Shown: in pieces, positions 24,096-32,571 of the stretch
How the letters are laid out: the number at the start of each line of letters is the position of its first letter
How positions within the stretch are numbered: the first letter of the stretch is position 1
NCBI RefSeq assembly: GCF_001494595.1
Contig: NZ_LN929908.1
Span: 3,145,139 to 3,209,138 of the forward strand
Direction: 5' to 3'
Source of the DNA: Mycobacterium sp. M26
GTDB taxonomy: Bacteria > Actinomycetota > Actinomycetes > Mycobacteriales > Mycobacteriaceae
DNA length: 64,000 nt
Made by a program: the position numbers and the translations under genes
The notes under the pieces: model-generated
Told to the model about the DNA's origin: nothing
What the model saw: the letters and a program-made list of their open reading frames with translations, nothing else
Database searches by the model: none

Positions 24096-24893
24096 ATGGA
24101 TCTCGGACTGGCCAACGCCCGCGTCGTCGTCACGGGCGGAGCGTCGAACATCGGCCGCGGCATCGTGCACGAATTCGCCACCGAAGGCGCGCGAATCGTG
24201 CTCAACGACATCGACGAGCCGCAGGCCAGGAAGGTCCGCGACGAAGCCCTCGCCCTCGGGGCGAGCGCAGTCGAACTCGCAATCGAGGACCTCACGGTGC
24301 CCGGGGGCGCGGAACGGACCATCGCCGCGGCCGTCAGCACCTGGGGCGGTGTCGACGCGGTCGTCAACAATGCCGGTTGGAGTGTTCCCGGCTTCGTGGC
24401 CACCGACACCGACCGCGATAAGTGGCAACGCACCATCGAGGTCAACTTCTTCAGCGCGGTCGCCATGACCCAGGCCGCGATCGGACCTATGAAGGAAGCC
24501 GGTGGCGGGTCGCTGGTCTTCATCGCCAGCGACGCCGCGTTCGGCCAGATCCGCCAGGGCATTTACGGCGCCTCCAAAGCGGCCATGGTGGCCTTCGCAC
24601 GGACCACCGCGCGCGAGCACGGCCGGCACGGCATCCGCTCCAACATCGTCTGCCCCGGACTGGTGATGCCGGAGGGACCCGACGCCGTCGGCGCCTCGAG
24701 CCTGTGGGCGGTCGGCGAGGACGAAGTGTTCAACCCCAAGCAGATTGAGTTCATGCTCAAAGACACTCCGACCCGCACCCTGACCACCGCGGTCGACGTG
24801 GCACGGGCCGTGCTGTGGTTCTCCTCGGCGCGAGCGGCGAGCCAGGTGACCGGCCAGATGATCTCGGTCAGCGGCGGCTACACGATGCCGTGA
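24096..24893 (+). CDS. Short-chain dehydrogenase/reductase
   Basis: This 265-residue SDR starts at ATG 24096 with AAGGA upstream. TGGASNIGRG is the cofactor loop, VNNAGWS the central strand, and the catalytic Ser-Tyr-Lys set lies in FIASDAA and YGASKAA. It is the only plus-strand gene of the operon A side and is transcribed divergently from the crotonases across a motif-bearing 86-bp gap. It probably oxidises a hydroxyacyl-CoA or ring alcohol of the same pathway. It ends 35 bp before the convergent dprA stop. Confidence 0.9.
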   Translation: MDLGLANARVVVTGGASNIGRGIVHEFATEGARIVLNDIDEPQARKVRDEALALGASAVELAIEDLTVPGGAERTIAAAVSTWGGVDAVVNNAGWSVPGFVATDTDRDKWQRTIEVNFFSAVAMTQAAIGPMKEAGGGSLVFIASDAAFGQIRQGIYGASKAAMVAFARTTAREHGRHGIRSNIVCPGLVMPEGPDAVGASSLWAVGEDEVFNPKQIEFMLKDTPTRTLTTAVDVARAVLWFSSARAASQVTGQMISVSGGYTMP

Positions 24894-24928
24894 CCTGTGG
24901 AACACACTGCGGTCCGGCCGCCAGGCGC

Positions 24929-26062
24929 TCACCGGCCAGCCCGGCCCAACCGCCAACAGCCGTCCTGCTGCTGAATCAAACCCCTGATCTCCAGAGTGGC
25001 CAACGGCCCCAGCACGCTGGTCGGCGGCAAGCCAGACTCGACCGCGATCTCGTCGACGCTGCGAACCCCGCGGCGTGGCAGTGCCTCGTAGACCCGACGT
25101 TCAGTGTCATTGAGGCCGTCGAGCGGACTGCTTGGATGCGGCTCCTCGGGTGCCAATTCCCCAGCGCGACCGACGAATTCGACCACATCCTCGGCTCGGG
25201 TCACCAGTTCGGCACCGCCGCGCAGCAGGATATGACAACCGGTGGAGGCCGCCGAGGTCACCGGGCCGGGCACAGCACCAACGACCCGGCCCAGGGCCCG
25301 TGCCCACGCGGCGGTGTTCGCAGCGCCGCTTCGCACCCCCGCCTCGACGACGACGGTGGCCGCAGACAAGGTGGCAACCAGACGATTGCGGGTCAAGAAT
25401 CGATGCCGGGACGGCCGAACCCCCGGTGGATACTCCGTCAGGAGCAGGCCGGTGGTGCTCACCCTGTGTAGCAGCGCCGAGTGACCAGCCGGATACATCA
25501 CATCGATGCCCCCGGCGAGTACGGCGACGGTCGAGCCTTCGGCCGACAATGCGGCGCGGTGCGCCACCCCGTCGATCCCGTATGCACCACCGGACACGAC
25601 GGTCACGTCGTGCTCCGCCAACCCGGCCGCGAGTTCGGCAGCGACGTGCTCACCGTAGCCGGATGCCGCCCGGGTGCCCACAATGGCAGCGGCCCGATCG
25701 GTGACCTCGTCGAGGTGGGCCGGCCCGATGGCCCAGAGCACCAAAGGCGGATGCCCTTGCTGTTTGTCTCGGACCGCGCAGCCCCCGAAGGCAACCATTG
25801 CCAGCGTGGGCCACTCCACGTCGTCCGGCGTGATCAGACGACCACCCCGTCGCTGAAGCAGTTCGAGATCAGCTCGGGCGGAGTCGATGTCGCGACGCGC
25901 GGCCGTTCGTTCGGCGAGCCTGAGTCCGACCTCGCCGTGCCGAATCCGGTCGGCGGCCTCAACAGGTCCCACTTCGCCGACGAGCGCGGACAGTTCGGCG
26001 CACGGTGGCTCGGCCACGCGAGACAGATAGGCCCAGGCTTGGCGTGCTTTCTCGTCGCTCAT
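24929..26062 (-). CDS. dprA: DNA-processing protein DprA
   Basis: This 377-residue DprA/Smf protein binds single-stranded DNA and loads RecA during uptake of DNA. The Rossmann-type core shows AIVGTRAASGYG, VVSGGAYGIDG(V)AH and SRHRFLTRNRLVA. A C-terminal winged-helix-like segment (residues 310-377) follows. ATG 26062 overlaps the yifB stop as ATGA. It is the last gene of the yraN-yifB-dprA operon, the same order as in M. tuberculosis. The long open frame upstream of this ATG is yifB in another frame. Confidence 0.95.
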   Translation of the reverse strand: MSDEKARQAWAYLSRVAEPPCAELSALVGEVGPVEAADRIRHGEVGLRLAERTAARRDIDSARADLELLQRRGGRLITPDDVEWPTLAMVAFGGCAVRDKQQGHPPLVLWAIGPAHLDEVTDRAAAIVGTRAASGYGEHVAAELAAGLAEHDVTVVSGGAYGIDGVAHRAALSAEGSTVAVLAGGIDVMYPAGHSALLHRVSTTGLLLTEYPPGVRPSRHRFLTRNRLVATLSAATVVVEAGVRSGAANTAAWARALGRVVGAVPGPVTSAASTGCHILLRGGAELVTRAEDVVEFVGRAGELAPEEPHPSSPLDGLNDTERRVYEALPRRGVRSVDEIAVESGLPPTSVLGPLATLEIRGLIQQQDGCWRLGRAGR

Positions 26063-27570
26063 GCGATGGACTCCCCCTGCCGGAAACTCAGTGCCACCGC
26101 TACGTCGTCGACGTCTGGCATGGTGCGGCCCGCCAAGTCGGCCAACGTCCACGCAACCCGCAGTGACCTGTCGACGCCTCGGATGCTGAGTACGCCTCGC
26201 TCCAACGCCGTCTTGAGCGGTGCCATGGCGACCTTGGACAGCCGGAACTGTCGGCGCAGCACAGTGCCGGTCACCTCGGCGTTGGTGGTGAATCCGTACC
26301 GTAGCCAACGCGACGCTGCGGCAGCACGTGCCTGCGCAACCCGCTCACGCACCACAGCGGAACTCTCCGCGGCATGCGAGGCGAACGCGCCGGCCCGCAC
26401 CATATGCATCTGCACGCGCAGGTCCACCCGATCCATCAGCGGGCCAGAAAGCTTCCCCAGGTAGCGGCGCTTCTGCACGGCCGAACAGAGGCAGTCATTC
26501 GGGTCCGCCGGTGCACACGCGCACGGATTGGCTGCCATGACCAGTTGGAAGCGCGCGGGATAGCAGGCGACCCCGTCCCGGCGCGCCAACCGTATCTCGC
26601 CATCCTCCAACGGAGTTCGAAGCGCTTCGAGCACGCTGAGCCGCAGCTCCGCGCACTCGTCGAGAAACAGCACGCCGCGGTGCGCGCGGCTCACTGCGCC
26701 GGGACGCGCCATGCCCGTGCCACCGCCGGCCATCGCTGCCACGCTCGACGAGTGGTGCGGGGCGATGAAGGGCGGCCGAACAACCAGCGGAGTGTTCTCC
26801 GACAGTGTTCCCGCCACCGAATGGATGGCGGTCACCTCCAGCGATTCGCGTTCGCCAAGATCCGGCAACAGCTCCGGTAGTCGTTGAGCCAGCATTGTTT
26901 TCCCGACACCGGGCGGCCCCGTCAAGAACAGGTGGTGCGCTCCGGCAGCAGCAACCTCGACGGCAAACCTCGCATGAGTCTGCCCGACCACCTCAGCCAG
27001 GTCGATGGTCGACGGCGATGCCGACCGCGACGCGGTGATCCGCCCGTCGAGCGTGCCGAAACCCGCGAGCCAGGCCAGCAGATGCCGCAACGTCCGCACG
27101 CCCAGGACCTCGATCCCGTCGACCAGGCTGGCCTCGGCGAGATTGTCCACCGGCACCACCACCGCCTGCCACCCCTGCTGCTTGGCGGCCAGCACTGCAG
27201 GCAGCACCCCCCGAACCGGGCGAACCCGGCCATCGAGCGCCAACTCCCCCATCAACACCGTCTTCTCCAGGCGGTCCCACGGTTTCCTGCTGTTCGCCGA
27301 CAGGATCGCGGCCGCGATCGCGATGTCGTAGAGCGATCCCGTCTTCGGCAGGGTGGCGGGCGAGAGCGCCAGGGTGAGTCGCGACATCGGCCAGGTCTTG
27401 CCGCAGTTGGTGATGGCCGCACGCACCCGGTCCCGGGACTCCTGCAAAGCGGCGTCCGGTAGCCCGACCAGATGCACCCCGGGCAACCCGGAGGTGATGT
27501 CGGCTTCGATCTCGACGATCACCCCGTCCAGCCCACGCACCGCCACCGAGAACGCCCGTCCCAGCGCCAT
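26059..27570 (-). CDS. yifB: YifB/ComM-family Mg-chelatase-like AAA+ ATPase
   Basis: This 503-residue protein has an N-terminal ChlI/Lon-like domain (VRGLDGVIVEIEADITSGLPG), a Walker A motif GPPGVGKTML, Walker B GVLFLDE, and a C-terminal Mg-chelatase domain with the cysteine-containing stretch ANPCACAPADPNDCLC. ComM homologues act as helicases that promote branch migration during integration of incoming DNA. The start at 27570 shares one base with the yraN stop (TGATG). The linkage with dprA fits a natural DNA-processing role. Confidence 0.95.
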   Translation of the reverse strand: MALGRAFSVAVRGLDGVIVEIEADITSGLPGVHLVGLPDAALQESRDRVRAAITNCGKTWPMSRLTLALSPATLPKTGSLYDIAIAAAILSANSRKPWDRLEKTVLMGELALDGRVRPVRGVLPAVLAAKQQGWQAVVVPVDNLAEASLVDGIEVLGVRTLRHLLAWLAGFGTLDGRITASRSASPSTIDLAEVVGQTHARFAVEVAAAGAHHLFLTGPPGVGKTMLAQRLPELLPDLGERESLEVTAIHSVAGTLSENTPLVVRPPFIAPHHSSSVAAMAGGGTGMARPGAVSRAHRGVLFLDECAELRLSVLEALRTPLEDGEIRLARRDGVACYPARFQLVMAANPCACAPADPNDCLCSAVQKRRYLGKLSGPLMDRVDLRVQMHMVRAGAFASHAAESSAVVRERVAQARAAAASRWLRYGFTTNAEVTGTVLRRQFRLSKVAMAPLKTALERGVLSIRGVDRSLRVAWTLADLAGRTMPDVDDVAVALSFRQGESIA

Positions 27571-27935
27571 CAGCCGACACCTTCGAGATGGAACACCTCG
27601 GGCTGGCGCTGCCTGCCGACCCGCACGCCGATCACGTCGATGCGCACTGCCGCCCAGCGCCGGTCCTGCTCGGCCAGCCACAGTCCGGCCAGGCGCCGTA
27701 GCCGACGGACCTTCTGCGGGGTCACCGCCTGCGCCAAGCCACCGAATCCGTCACCGGTGCGGGTTTTCACCTCGACGAACACCACCGTGCCCGCGCCGTC
27801 GGCCGCGATCACGTCGAGTTCGCCGTACCGGCAGCGCCAGTTGCGCGCCAGGATGCCCAACCCCAGCGACCTCAGATACTCGACGGCCCGCTCTTCACCC
27901 AGCGCACCCAATTGGCCACGCGTCATCGTTGTCAT
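27570..27935 (-). CDS. yraN: UPF0102/YraN-family predicted endonuclease
   Basis: This 121-residue YraN protein has the nuclease-like core: GEERAVEYL, WRCRYGELDVIA and VFVEVKTRTGDGFG, with the E-VK pair of Holliday-junction-resolvase-like folds. The start MTTMTRGQLG matches the M. tuberculosis homologue I recall; a TTG 18 bases upstream is less likely. It heads the yifB-dprA operon. Directly upstream, at 28007-28033, are two DnaA-box-like sequences. Confidence 0.92.
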   Translation of the reverse strand: MTTMTRGQLGALGEERAVEYLRSLGLGILARNWRCRYGELDVIAADGAGTVVFVEVKTRTGDGFGGLAQAVTPQKVRRLRRLAGLWLAEQDRRWAAVRIDVIGVRVGRQRQPEVFHLEGVG

Positions 27936-28006
27936 GTCCGCAGCGTCGGCCAAAGCTCCGACAGCGCAGCGACGCTCAACGCCGAAGAACCCCCCGAGAG
28001 TGCCTG

Positions 28007-28033
28007 TTATCCACAGACGCTCATCTGTCCACA
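28007..28033 (+). promoter_or_regulatory. Two tandem DnaA-box-like sequences
   Basis: TTATCCACA (28007-28015) is the classic DnaA box, and CTGTCCACA (28025-28033) is one base off the mycobacterial TTGTCCACA form. Both lie in the same orientation 18 bases apart, in the 102-bp gap between the exoprotein stop and yraN. The second box lies within a GACGC/GCGTC stem that might instead terminate the exoprotein transcript. Confidence 0.35.
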
Positions 28034-28037
28034 GGCG

Positions 28038-31000
28038 TCAGGGCACCGTGACCGGCTGACCGTTGAGCGTGAATCCGGTGGCGGTGTAGCTGCTGGCCGG
28101 CGCGTTGGTGGCGAACACAGGCAGCGCACTGTCGGTCAGCGCGATGTTCTTGAGCACCACACCGGAGATCCGGCCGGCACCGGGGTCGAGGATGATGCCG
28201 GTGGACCGCTGGGCATACTGAGGTGTTCCGCTGATGGCCAGATCGGAGATGGTCACCGTGCTGATGGTGGCGGCCGAGCTTCCCGAGTACACCAGGACCG
28301 CGCCCTGGACGATATCGGTGCCGACCGCGGTCTCGACCAGCGAGCCGCCCGTGATCGTCACGTTCGACACCGAGCGGGTGTTCCACGGGGCACCCTCGGC
28401 CGCGACGTAAACCGCGGCCGCCCAGGTCCGCCAGACCGAGATGTTGGAGAACGACACGTTGTTACCGCCGACGACGGCGATACCGCGACCGTCGGATCCG
28501 CTGACCACCGGGTTGGTGACGACGATATTCTGCGAGATCGGCTCGTCGGCGTAGGACACCACGACCACGGCGTCATCCTCGGTCCACGCGGTCGACGGGT
28601 TGATGACCGTACCGTCGTGGCTGCCGCCGGTCATGTGGATACCATCGGCTCGGGTGTAGCGCACGGTGTCGTGATCGAAGGTGAAATTGCTTGCGCCGTA
28701 GGCGAATATGCCTGCCGCCGCCGATCCGGTGACGCTGACGTTGCGGACGGTGTCGTGATCGCCGGTGACGAGCAGCTTGTGCTGGTCGAGGCTGCCGTAA
28801 CGCAGTCCCTCGGTTGCCGCGGTCAGGTTGATGTTCTGCAACGTCACACCGTCGCCGGTGATCTGCACCGAGGAGGTGGCGTCGTTGATCGAGTTGATGG
28901 TCGCGCCATTGCCGTCGACCGTCACCGAGTTGTTGCGCAGGTACAGGATTCCCGCGACGTTGTAGGTACGGCCCCGCTGCAGGCGCACCGTGCTGCCCGG
29001 GGTGGCCGCATCGAGAATCGCCTGCAGGGCTGCGGTGGCGTCGGCGGCTCCCGCCGGCACCGCCAACGGGCCCTTCTCCGTGACGGTTTCGGTGCTGACG
29101 GGTTGTGCGTTGACCCGCCACACCCCGGTCGAGGTGGTCAGGTAGGCCGTCCCGTCGGTGCCGATAGCCACCGCACCGGAGGGCAGTCCGGCCATCGTGT
29201 GCCTGACCACACCGTCGGGCGAGATCACGGTCACCACGGTGGTGGCCACACCGCTGGCGTTGACGCCCGAACTCGCTTGGTACACCGTGCCATCAGCCGC
29301 GATGACCACCCCGCCGACCGGCTGACCGGACTGGGTGCGGTCGGTGATGGTTCCGTCCGCCGCCCACGCTCGCAGCAAGGTGGTGTACCCGCTCTGGGCG
29401 TTGCCGGTGGCGGTGGTCTGATAGACCCGCCCGTCGGCCAGCACCACCAGACCACCGACCGGCTGACCGGACTGGCTGCGTGAGACCACGGTGCCGTCGG
29501 ATGTGAACTGGTTGACCAGGGTGGTGCCGGCCGCCGAGTCGTAACTGGTCTCGTAGACGCTGCCATCGGCGGCCAGGACAAGATCTGTTGCGGGCGAGCC
29601 ATTCTGGGTCCGAACCAACGCGATACTGCCATCCGGCCGCACCACGGTGACCGTGGTCTTGCCGGCCGACACGGAGGCCTGGTAGGCGTAGCCGTTGCTA
29701 CCGACCAGAACACCGCCGACGGGAGTGCCTGCCCACGTCTTGCTGATCCGGCTGCCGCCCGGCGCCACCACTGCCACCGTGGTGCCGCCGATGGCCGTGG
29801 TCTGGTAGGCCGTGCCGTCGGCCGCGATGACCGTCGTGGGCCGCACCCCGAACACAGCGGTGCGCGCCGAGGTGGTTCCGTCGGGCCGGATCGCGGTGAT
29901 GACGGTCGTGAAGGTGTCGGTGTCCTCGGCGTACAACGACGTTGTCTGGTAAGCGATCCCGCCGGTCCCGACGACCAACTGGCCGTCTGGCAGACCGGAC
30001 AGCGTGTACTCCCGGGAGGTTCCGCCGGGCAGCAGCACCGCGACCACCGTCGACTTATGCATATCGGTTTCGTAGAGGAAGCTGGTCTGATACGCCGTAC
30101 CATCGGCACCCACGACGAGAGGTCCTGCGGCCTCCCCCCGCTGGGTGTGGGTCGTGGTGGTGCCGTCGGCACGCACGGTGCGAACGACGGTGGTGTAACC
30201 GGGATTGGCACTGCCCGCCGTGCTGGTCGCGTAGATGCTGCCGTCCGGCCCGATCACCACAGCACTGCCGGCGCCGATGACACCGGGTTGGGTGTAGTCC
30301 ACGACGGTGCCGTCCGGGCGCACGGCACGCAGCACCGTGGTATCGCTGCTGTAGTCGATACTGCCGGGCCCGCCCGACGAACTGAGTTGGTAGGCGGTGC
30401 CGTTGGCGGCGACGACCACACCGCTGTAGGCCTGGCCGGCCTGGCTCACCGTGGTCGACGTGCCGTCCGGCCGGACGATCGTGACGTAGGTGCGGTACCC
30501 GTTGGTGGCATCACCGCCGACGGTGGTCTGGAAGACGATGCCGCCGGGACCCGTCACCGCGGTGCTGAACGGTGCACCGGGCAGGGTGACGACGTCAGGT
30601 GGCACCGGGGTGGTGGCCGGGGTGACGTGGACGGTGACGGTGCTGCTGGCCGTGTGGCCGGGGTCGCCCAGCAGACCGAAGGTGAGCATGCTCAGCAGTC
30701 CGGACAGACCGTGGATGTGGAATCCGCTCTCGGCGTCGGAGGCGGTGACGGTGAACGTGTCGTCGTAGGCCGTCAGCCCACCCCAGGACGAGGGCGGGGT
30801 GTAGGTCGCGGTATCACCTGTGGTCGCCAAGGTCCCGCCGGCGGTGCCCACCCCGGCGTTGGCCACCGTGTACGTCAGTGTGTCGCCGTCGGGATCGGTG
30901 CCGTTGAGCGCGAACGGCTGGCTGGTCTGGCCTGCGGCCAGGGTCAGCGGCACGGCCTGCGGGGTGATCACCGGCGTCGAGTTGAAGAAGGTGCGCCGGA

Positions 31001-31388
31001 ACCACCCGATCAGTCCGGTGTCGGCAGCGGCCGTCTGGGCCGGCGTGGCCGGGCTGTTGGGCGCGGTCACCGCTGCGGCCACCGGCGCCGCGGTGGCCAT
31101 CTCGACCACCCGGCTGCGCCCGACGGCCGCTGACGGCTTCGGCGCGGCGGTGCTCGGCGCAGGAACGACGAGTGCGATCGGTCGGCGCGGGCCTGCGGCG
31201 GCCTGGCGCCGGGCCGGGGCAGACCGCGGGGCGGGTTTACCGTGTGGCGCGGCGTTGCCGGTGGTGGTTGCTGAGCCATCGGATGACGGCGCAGCCTCGG
31301 CGATCGCGATACCGCCGGCCATGGCGCCGCCGATCCCCAACGCAACCGCGAGTGCGCCGACCCTGCCGACGTAGTTCGCGTGTTTCAT
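28038..31388 (-). CDS. Large secreted protein: Ig-like domain, ~45-residue repeats, C-terminal beta-helix
   Basis: This 1116-residue exported protein starts at ATG 31388. Residues 1-32 are a signal peptide ending in IAEAAP, followed by a Pro/Ala-rich linker to about 125. GWFRRTFFNSTP (128-139) resembles the motif preceding Ig-like domains in mycobacterial exoproteins. A cadherin/VCBS-like domain covers 140-258 with TDPDGD and YTVANAG. Residues 268-755 hold about ten repeats of roughly 45 residues built on V-ADGTAYQTT and VRPDGT, as in beta-propellers. Residues 780-1116 form a right-handed parallel beta-helix of the pectate-lyase type. It may bind or cut an extracellular polysaccharide. It occupies the slot of fdhD-fdhF in M. 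tuberculosis. Confidence 0.85.
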   Translation of the reverse strand: MKHANYVGRVGALAVALGIGGAMAGGIAIAEAAPSSDGSATTTGNAAPHGKPAPRSAPARRQAAAGPRRPIALVVPAPSTAAPKPSAAVGRSRVVEMATAAPVAAAVTAPNSPATPAQTAAADTGLIGWFRRTFFNSTPVITPQAVPLTLAAGQTSQPFALNGTDPDGDTLTYTVANAGVGTAGGTLATTGDTATYTPPSSWGGLTAYDDTFTVTASDAESGFHIHGLSGLLSMLTFGLLGDPGHTASSTVTVHVTPATTPVPPDVVTLPGAPFSTAVTGPGGIVFQTTVGGDATNGYRTYVTIVRPDGTSTTVSQAGQAYSGVVVAANGTAYQLSSSGGPGSIDYSSDTTVLRAVRPDGTVVDYTQPGVIGAGSAVVIGPDGSIYATSTAGSANPGYTTVVRTVRADGTTTTHTQRGEAAGPLVVGADGTAYQTSFLYETDMHKSTVVAVLLPGGTSREYTLSGLPDGQLVVGTGGIAYQTTSLYAEDTDTFTTVITAIRPDGTTSARTAVFGVRPTTVIAADGTAYQTTAIGGTTVAVVAPGGSRISKTWAGTPVGGVLVGSNGYAYQASVSAGKTTVTVVRPDGSIALVRTQNGSPATDLVLAADGSVYETSYDSAAGTTLVNQFTSDGTVVSRSQSGQPVGGLVVLADGRVYQTTATGNAQSGYTTLLRAWAADGTITDRTQSGQPVGGVVIAADGTVYQASSGVNASGVATTVVTVISPDGVVRHTMAGLPSGAVAIGTDGTAYLTTSTGVWRVNAQPVSTETVTEKGPLAVPAGAADATAALQAILDAATPGSTVRLQRGRTYNVAGILYLRNNSVTVDGNGATINSINDATSSVQITGDGVTLQNINLTAATEGLRYGSLDQHKLLVTGDHDTVRNVSVTGSAAAGIFAYGASNFTFDHDTVRYTRADGIHMTGGSHDGTVINPSTAWTEDDAVVVVSYADEPISQNIVVTNPVVSGSDGRGIAVVGGNNVSFSNISVWRTWAAAVYVAAEGAPWNTRSVSNVTITGGSLVETAVGTDIVQGAVLVYSGSSAATISTVTISDLAISGTPQYAQRSTGIILDPGAGRISGVVLKNIALTDSALPVFATNAPASSYTATGFTLNGQPVTVP
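29124..30587 (-). repeat. Coding repeats in the exoprotein (about ten units)
   Basis: This segment encodes repeats of 40-50 residues whose units run from a turn such as GQPVGG, through VVxADGTxYQTT, a short variable loop, TTVVxxVRPDGT and a final TQSG. Units 9 and 10 are the most alike, both beginning GQPVGG. Units 4-6 are more diverged, so the array is old. Confidence 0.8.
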
Positions 31389-31504
31389 GATCCCCCCGAC
31401 AAAAGCCCAGCGCACTGCGTCGCTGTAGCTCATGCCGAGATTAACTCAGCCCAAAAGCATTTACTGCCAATTAGTCCAATGCGCAAATAAAAAGGGGCAC
31501 AAAG

Positions 31505-31810
31505 TCACTCAGGAAGGCGGAGTTCCGGCTTCTCCACTTCCTCGATGTTCACATCTTTGAAAGTGATAACACGTACTTGTTTGACGAAACGTGCCGGCCG
31601 GTACATGTCCCACACCCACGCGTCGGTGAGCCGCAATTCGAAGTAGACCTCGCCGTCGGCGTTCCGCGGAACCATTTCGACACTGTTTGCCAGATAGAAA
31701 CGACGCTCCGTTTCTACGACGTAGCTGAACTGTCCGACGATGTCCTTGTATTCGCGGTACAACGAGAGTTCCATCTCGGTTTCGTACTTTTCGAGATCTT
31801 CGGCACTCAT
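31505..31810 (-). CDS. DUF2469 conserved protein (Rv2901c-like)
   Basis: This 101-residue acidic protein starts with MSAEDLEKYETEMELSLYREY and ends IEEVEKPELRLPE. Its length and sequence match the actinobacterial DUF2469 family as I remember it. The function is unknown. It follows rnhB by 47 bp and belongs to the lepB-rnhB run. The 116-bp gap beyond its stop (31389-31504) is AT-rich for this genome and probably holds the exoprotein promoter, but I see no clear terminator. Confidence 0.9.
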   Translation of the reverse strand: MSAEDLEKYETEMELSLYREYKDIVGQFSYVVETERRFYLANSVEMVPRNADGEVYFELRLTDAWVWDMYRPARFVKQVRVITFKDVNIEEVEKPELRLPE

Positions 31811-31857
31811 TGGCTCAGCGGTCCTCTTGTCTGCTTGTCGTCGGTGTCCATCTTGTC

Positions 31858-32559
31858 TCACCCCGGTCCGGCGCGCTGCGCCGGTGCGCACTCGGCCACC
31901 ACTTCGGTTCCGCCGCCCGCCACCCGTCGGACGTTGATGAAGGAGTACCGGTGCTCGCGGCACGGCCCCAGTGCGTTCAGGGCTGCACTGTGCGCCGCCG
32001 TGCTGTAGCCCTTGTGCTCGGCGAAACCATAGCCCGGATGATCGGCGTCCATCGCCACCATGAGCCGATCTCGGCTCACTTTGGCCAGCACGCTGGCCGC
32101 CGCGATACAGGCTGCCGCCGCGTCACCACCCACCACCGGCAGTGACGGCATCGGCAGCCCCGGCACCCGGAACCCGTCGGACAGCACATACCCCGGCCGC
32201 AGCGACAGCCCGGCCACCGCCCGTCGCATGCCCTCGATATTGGCCACGTGCACACCGCGGCGGTCCACCTCGGCGGCCGGGATGAACACCACGTGGTAGG
32301 CCAGCGCGTAGCGCCGGATCACCGGGAATAGCTCCTCGCGGGCCTTCTCGGTGAGCTTCTTGGAATCGTCGAGCGCGGCCAGGCTCTCCAGCCGATTGGG
32401 CCCAAGCACGCATGCTGCCACCACCAGCGGACCGGCGCAGGCACCGCGGCCCACCTCGTCGACGCCGGCCACCGGCCCCAGGCCGCTGCGATAGAGCGCG
32501 GATTCCAGCGTGCGCAGGCCCGACGACTTGCGGATCACCGTGCGCGGCGGCCACGTCAT
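31858..32559 (-). CDS. rnhB: Ribonuclease HII
   Basis: This enzyme cleaves RNA in RNA-DNA hybrids and removes misincorporated ribonucleotides. The motif GVDEVGRGACAGPLV supplies the first acidic pair, DDSKKL follows, VLSDGFR lies mid-protein, and DADHPGYGFAEHKGY carries the later catalytic acid. ATG 32559 gives 233 residues and matches the mycobacterial start TWPPRTVIRKS. GTG 32568 would add three residues. It lies 12 bp after lepB, as in M. tuberculosis. Confidence 0.95.
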   Translation of the reverse strand: MTWPPRTVIRKSSGLRTLESALYRSGLGPVAGVDEVGRGACAGPLVVAACVLGPNRLESLAALDDSKKLTEKAREELFPVIRRYALAYHVVFIPAAEVDRRGVHVANIEGMRRAVAGLSLRPGYVLSDGFRVPGLPMPSLPVVGGDAAAACIAAASVLAKVSRDRLMVAMDADHPGYGFAEHKGYSTAAHSAALNALGPCREHRYSFINVRRVAGGGTEVVAECAPAQRAGPG

Positions 32560-32571
32560 CGCGGGCACGGG

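Noticed and set aside
1..24893. Cholesterol regulator KstR/KstR2 sites in the cluster promoters
   Set aside because: I looked for AACnnGTT-type and CAAG/CTTG-type palindromes in the three promoter gaps and found none; the shared motifs are different.
31389..31504. T-rich stretch after DUF2469 as a rho-independent terminator
   Set aside because: The minus strand has CCCCTTTTTATTT, but I see no convincing GC stem before it.
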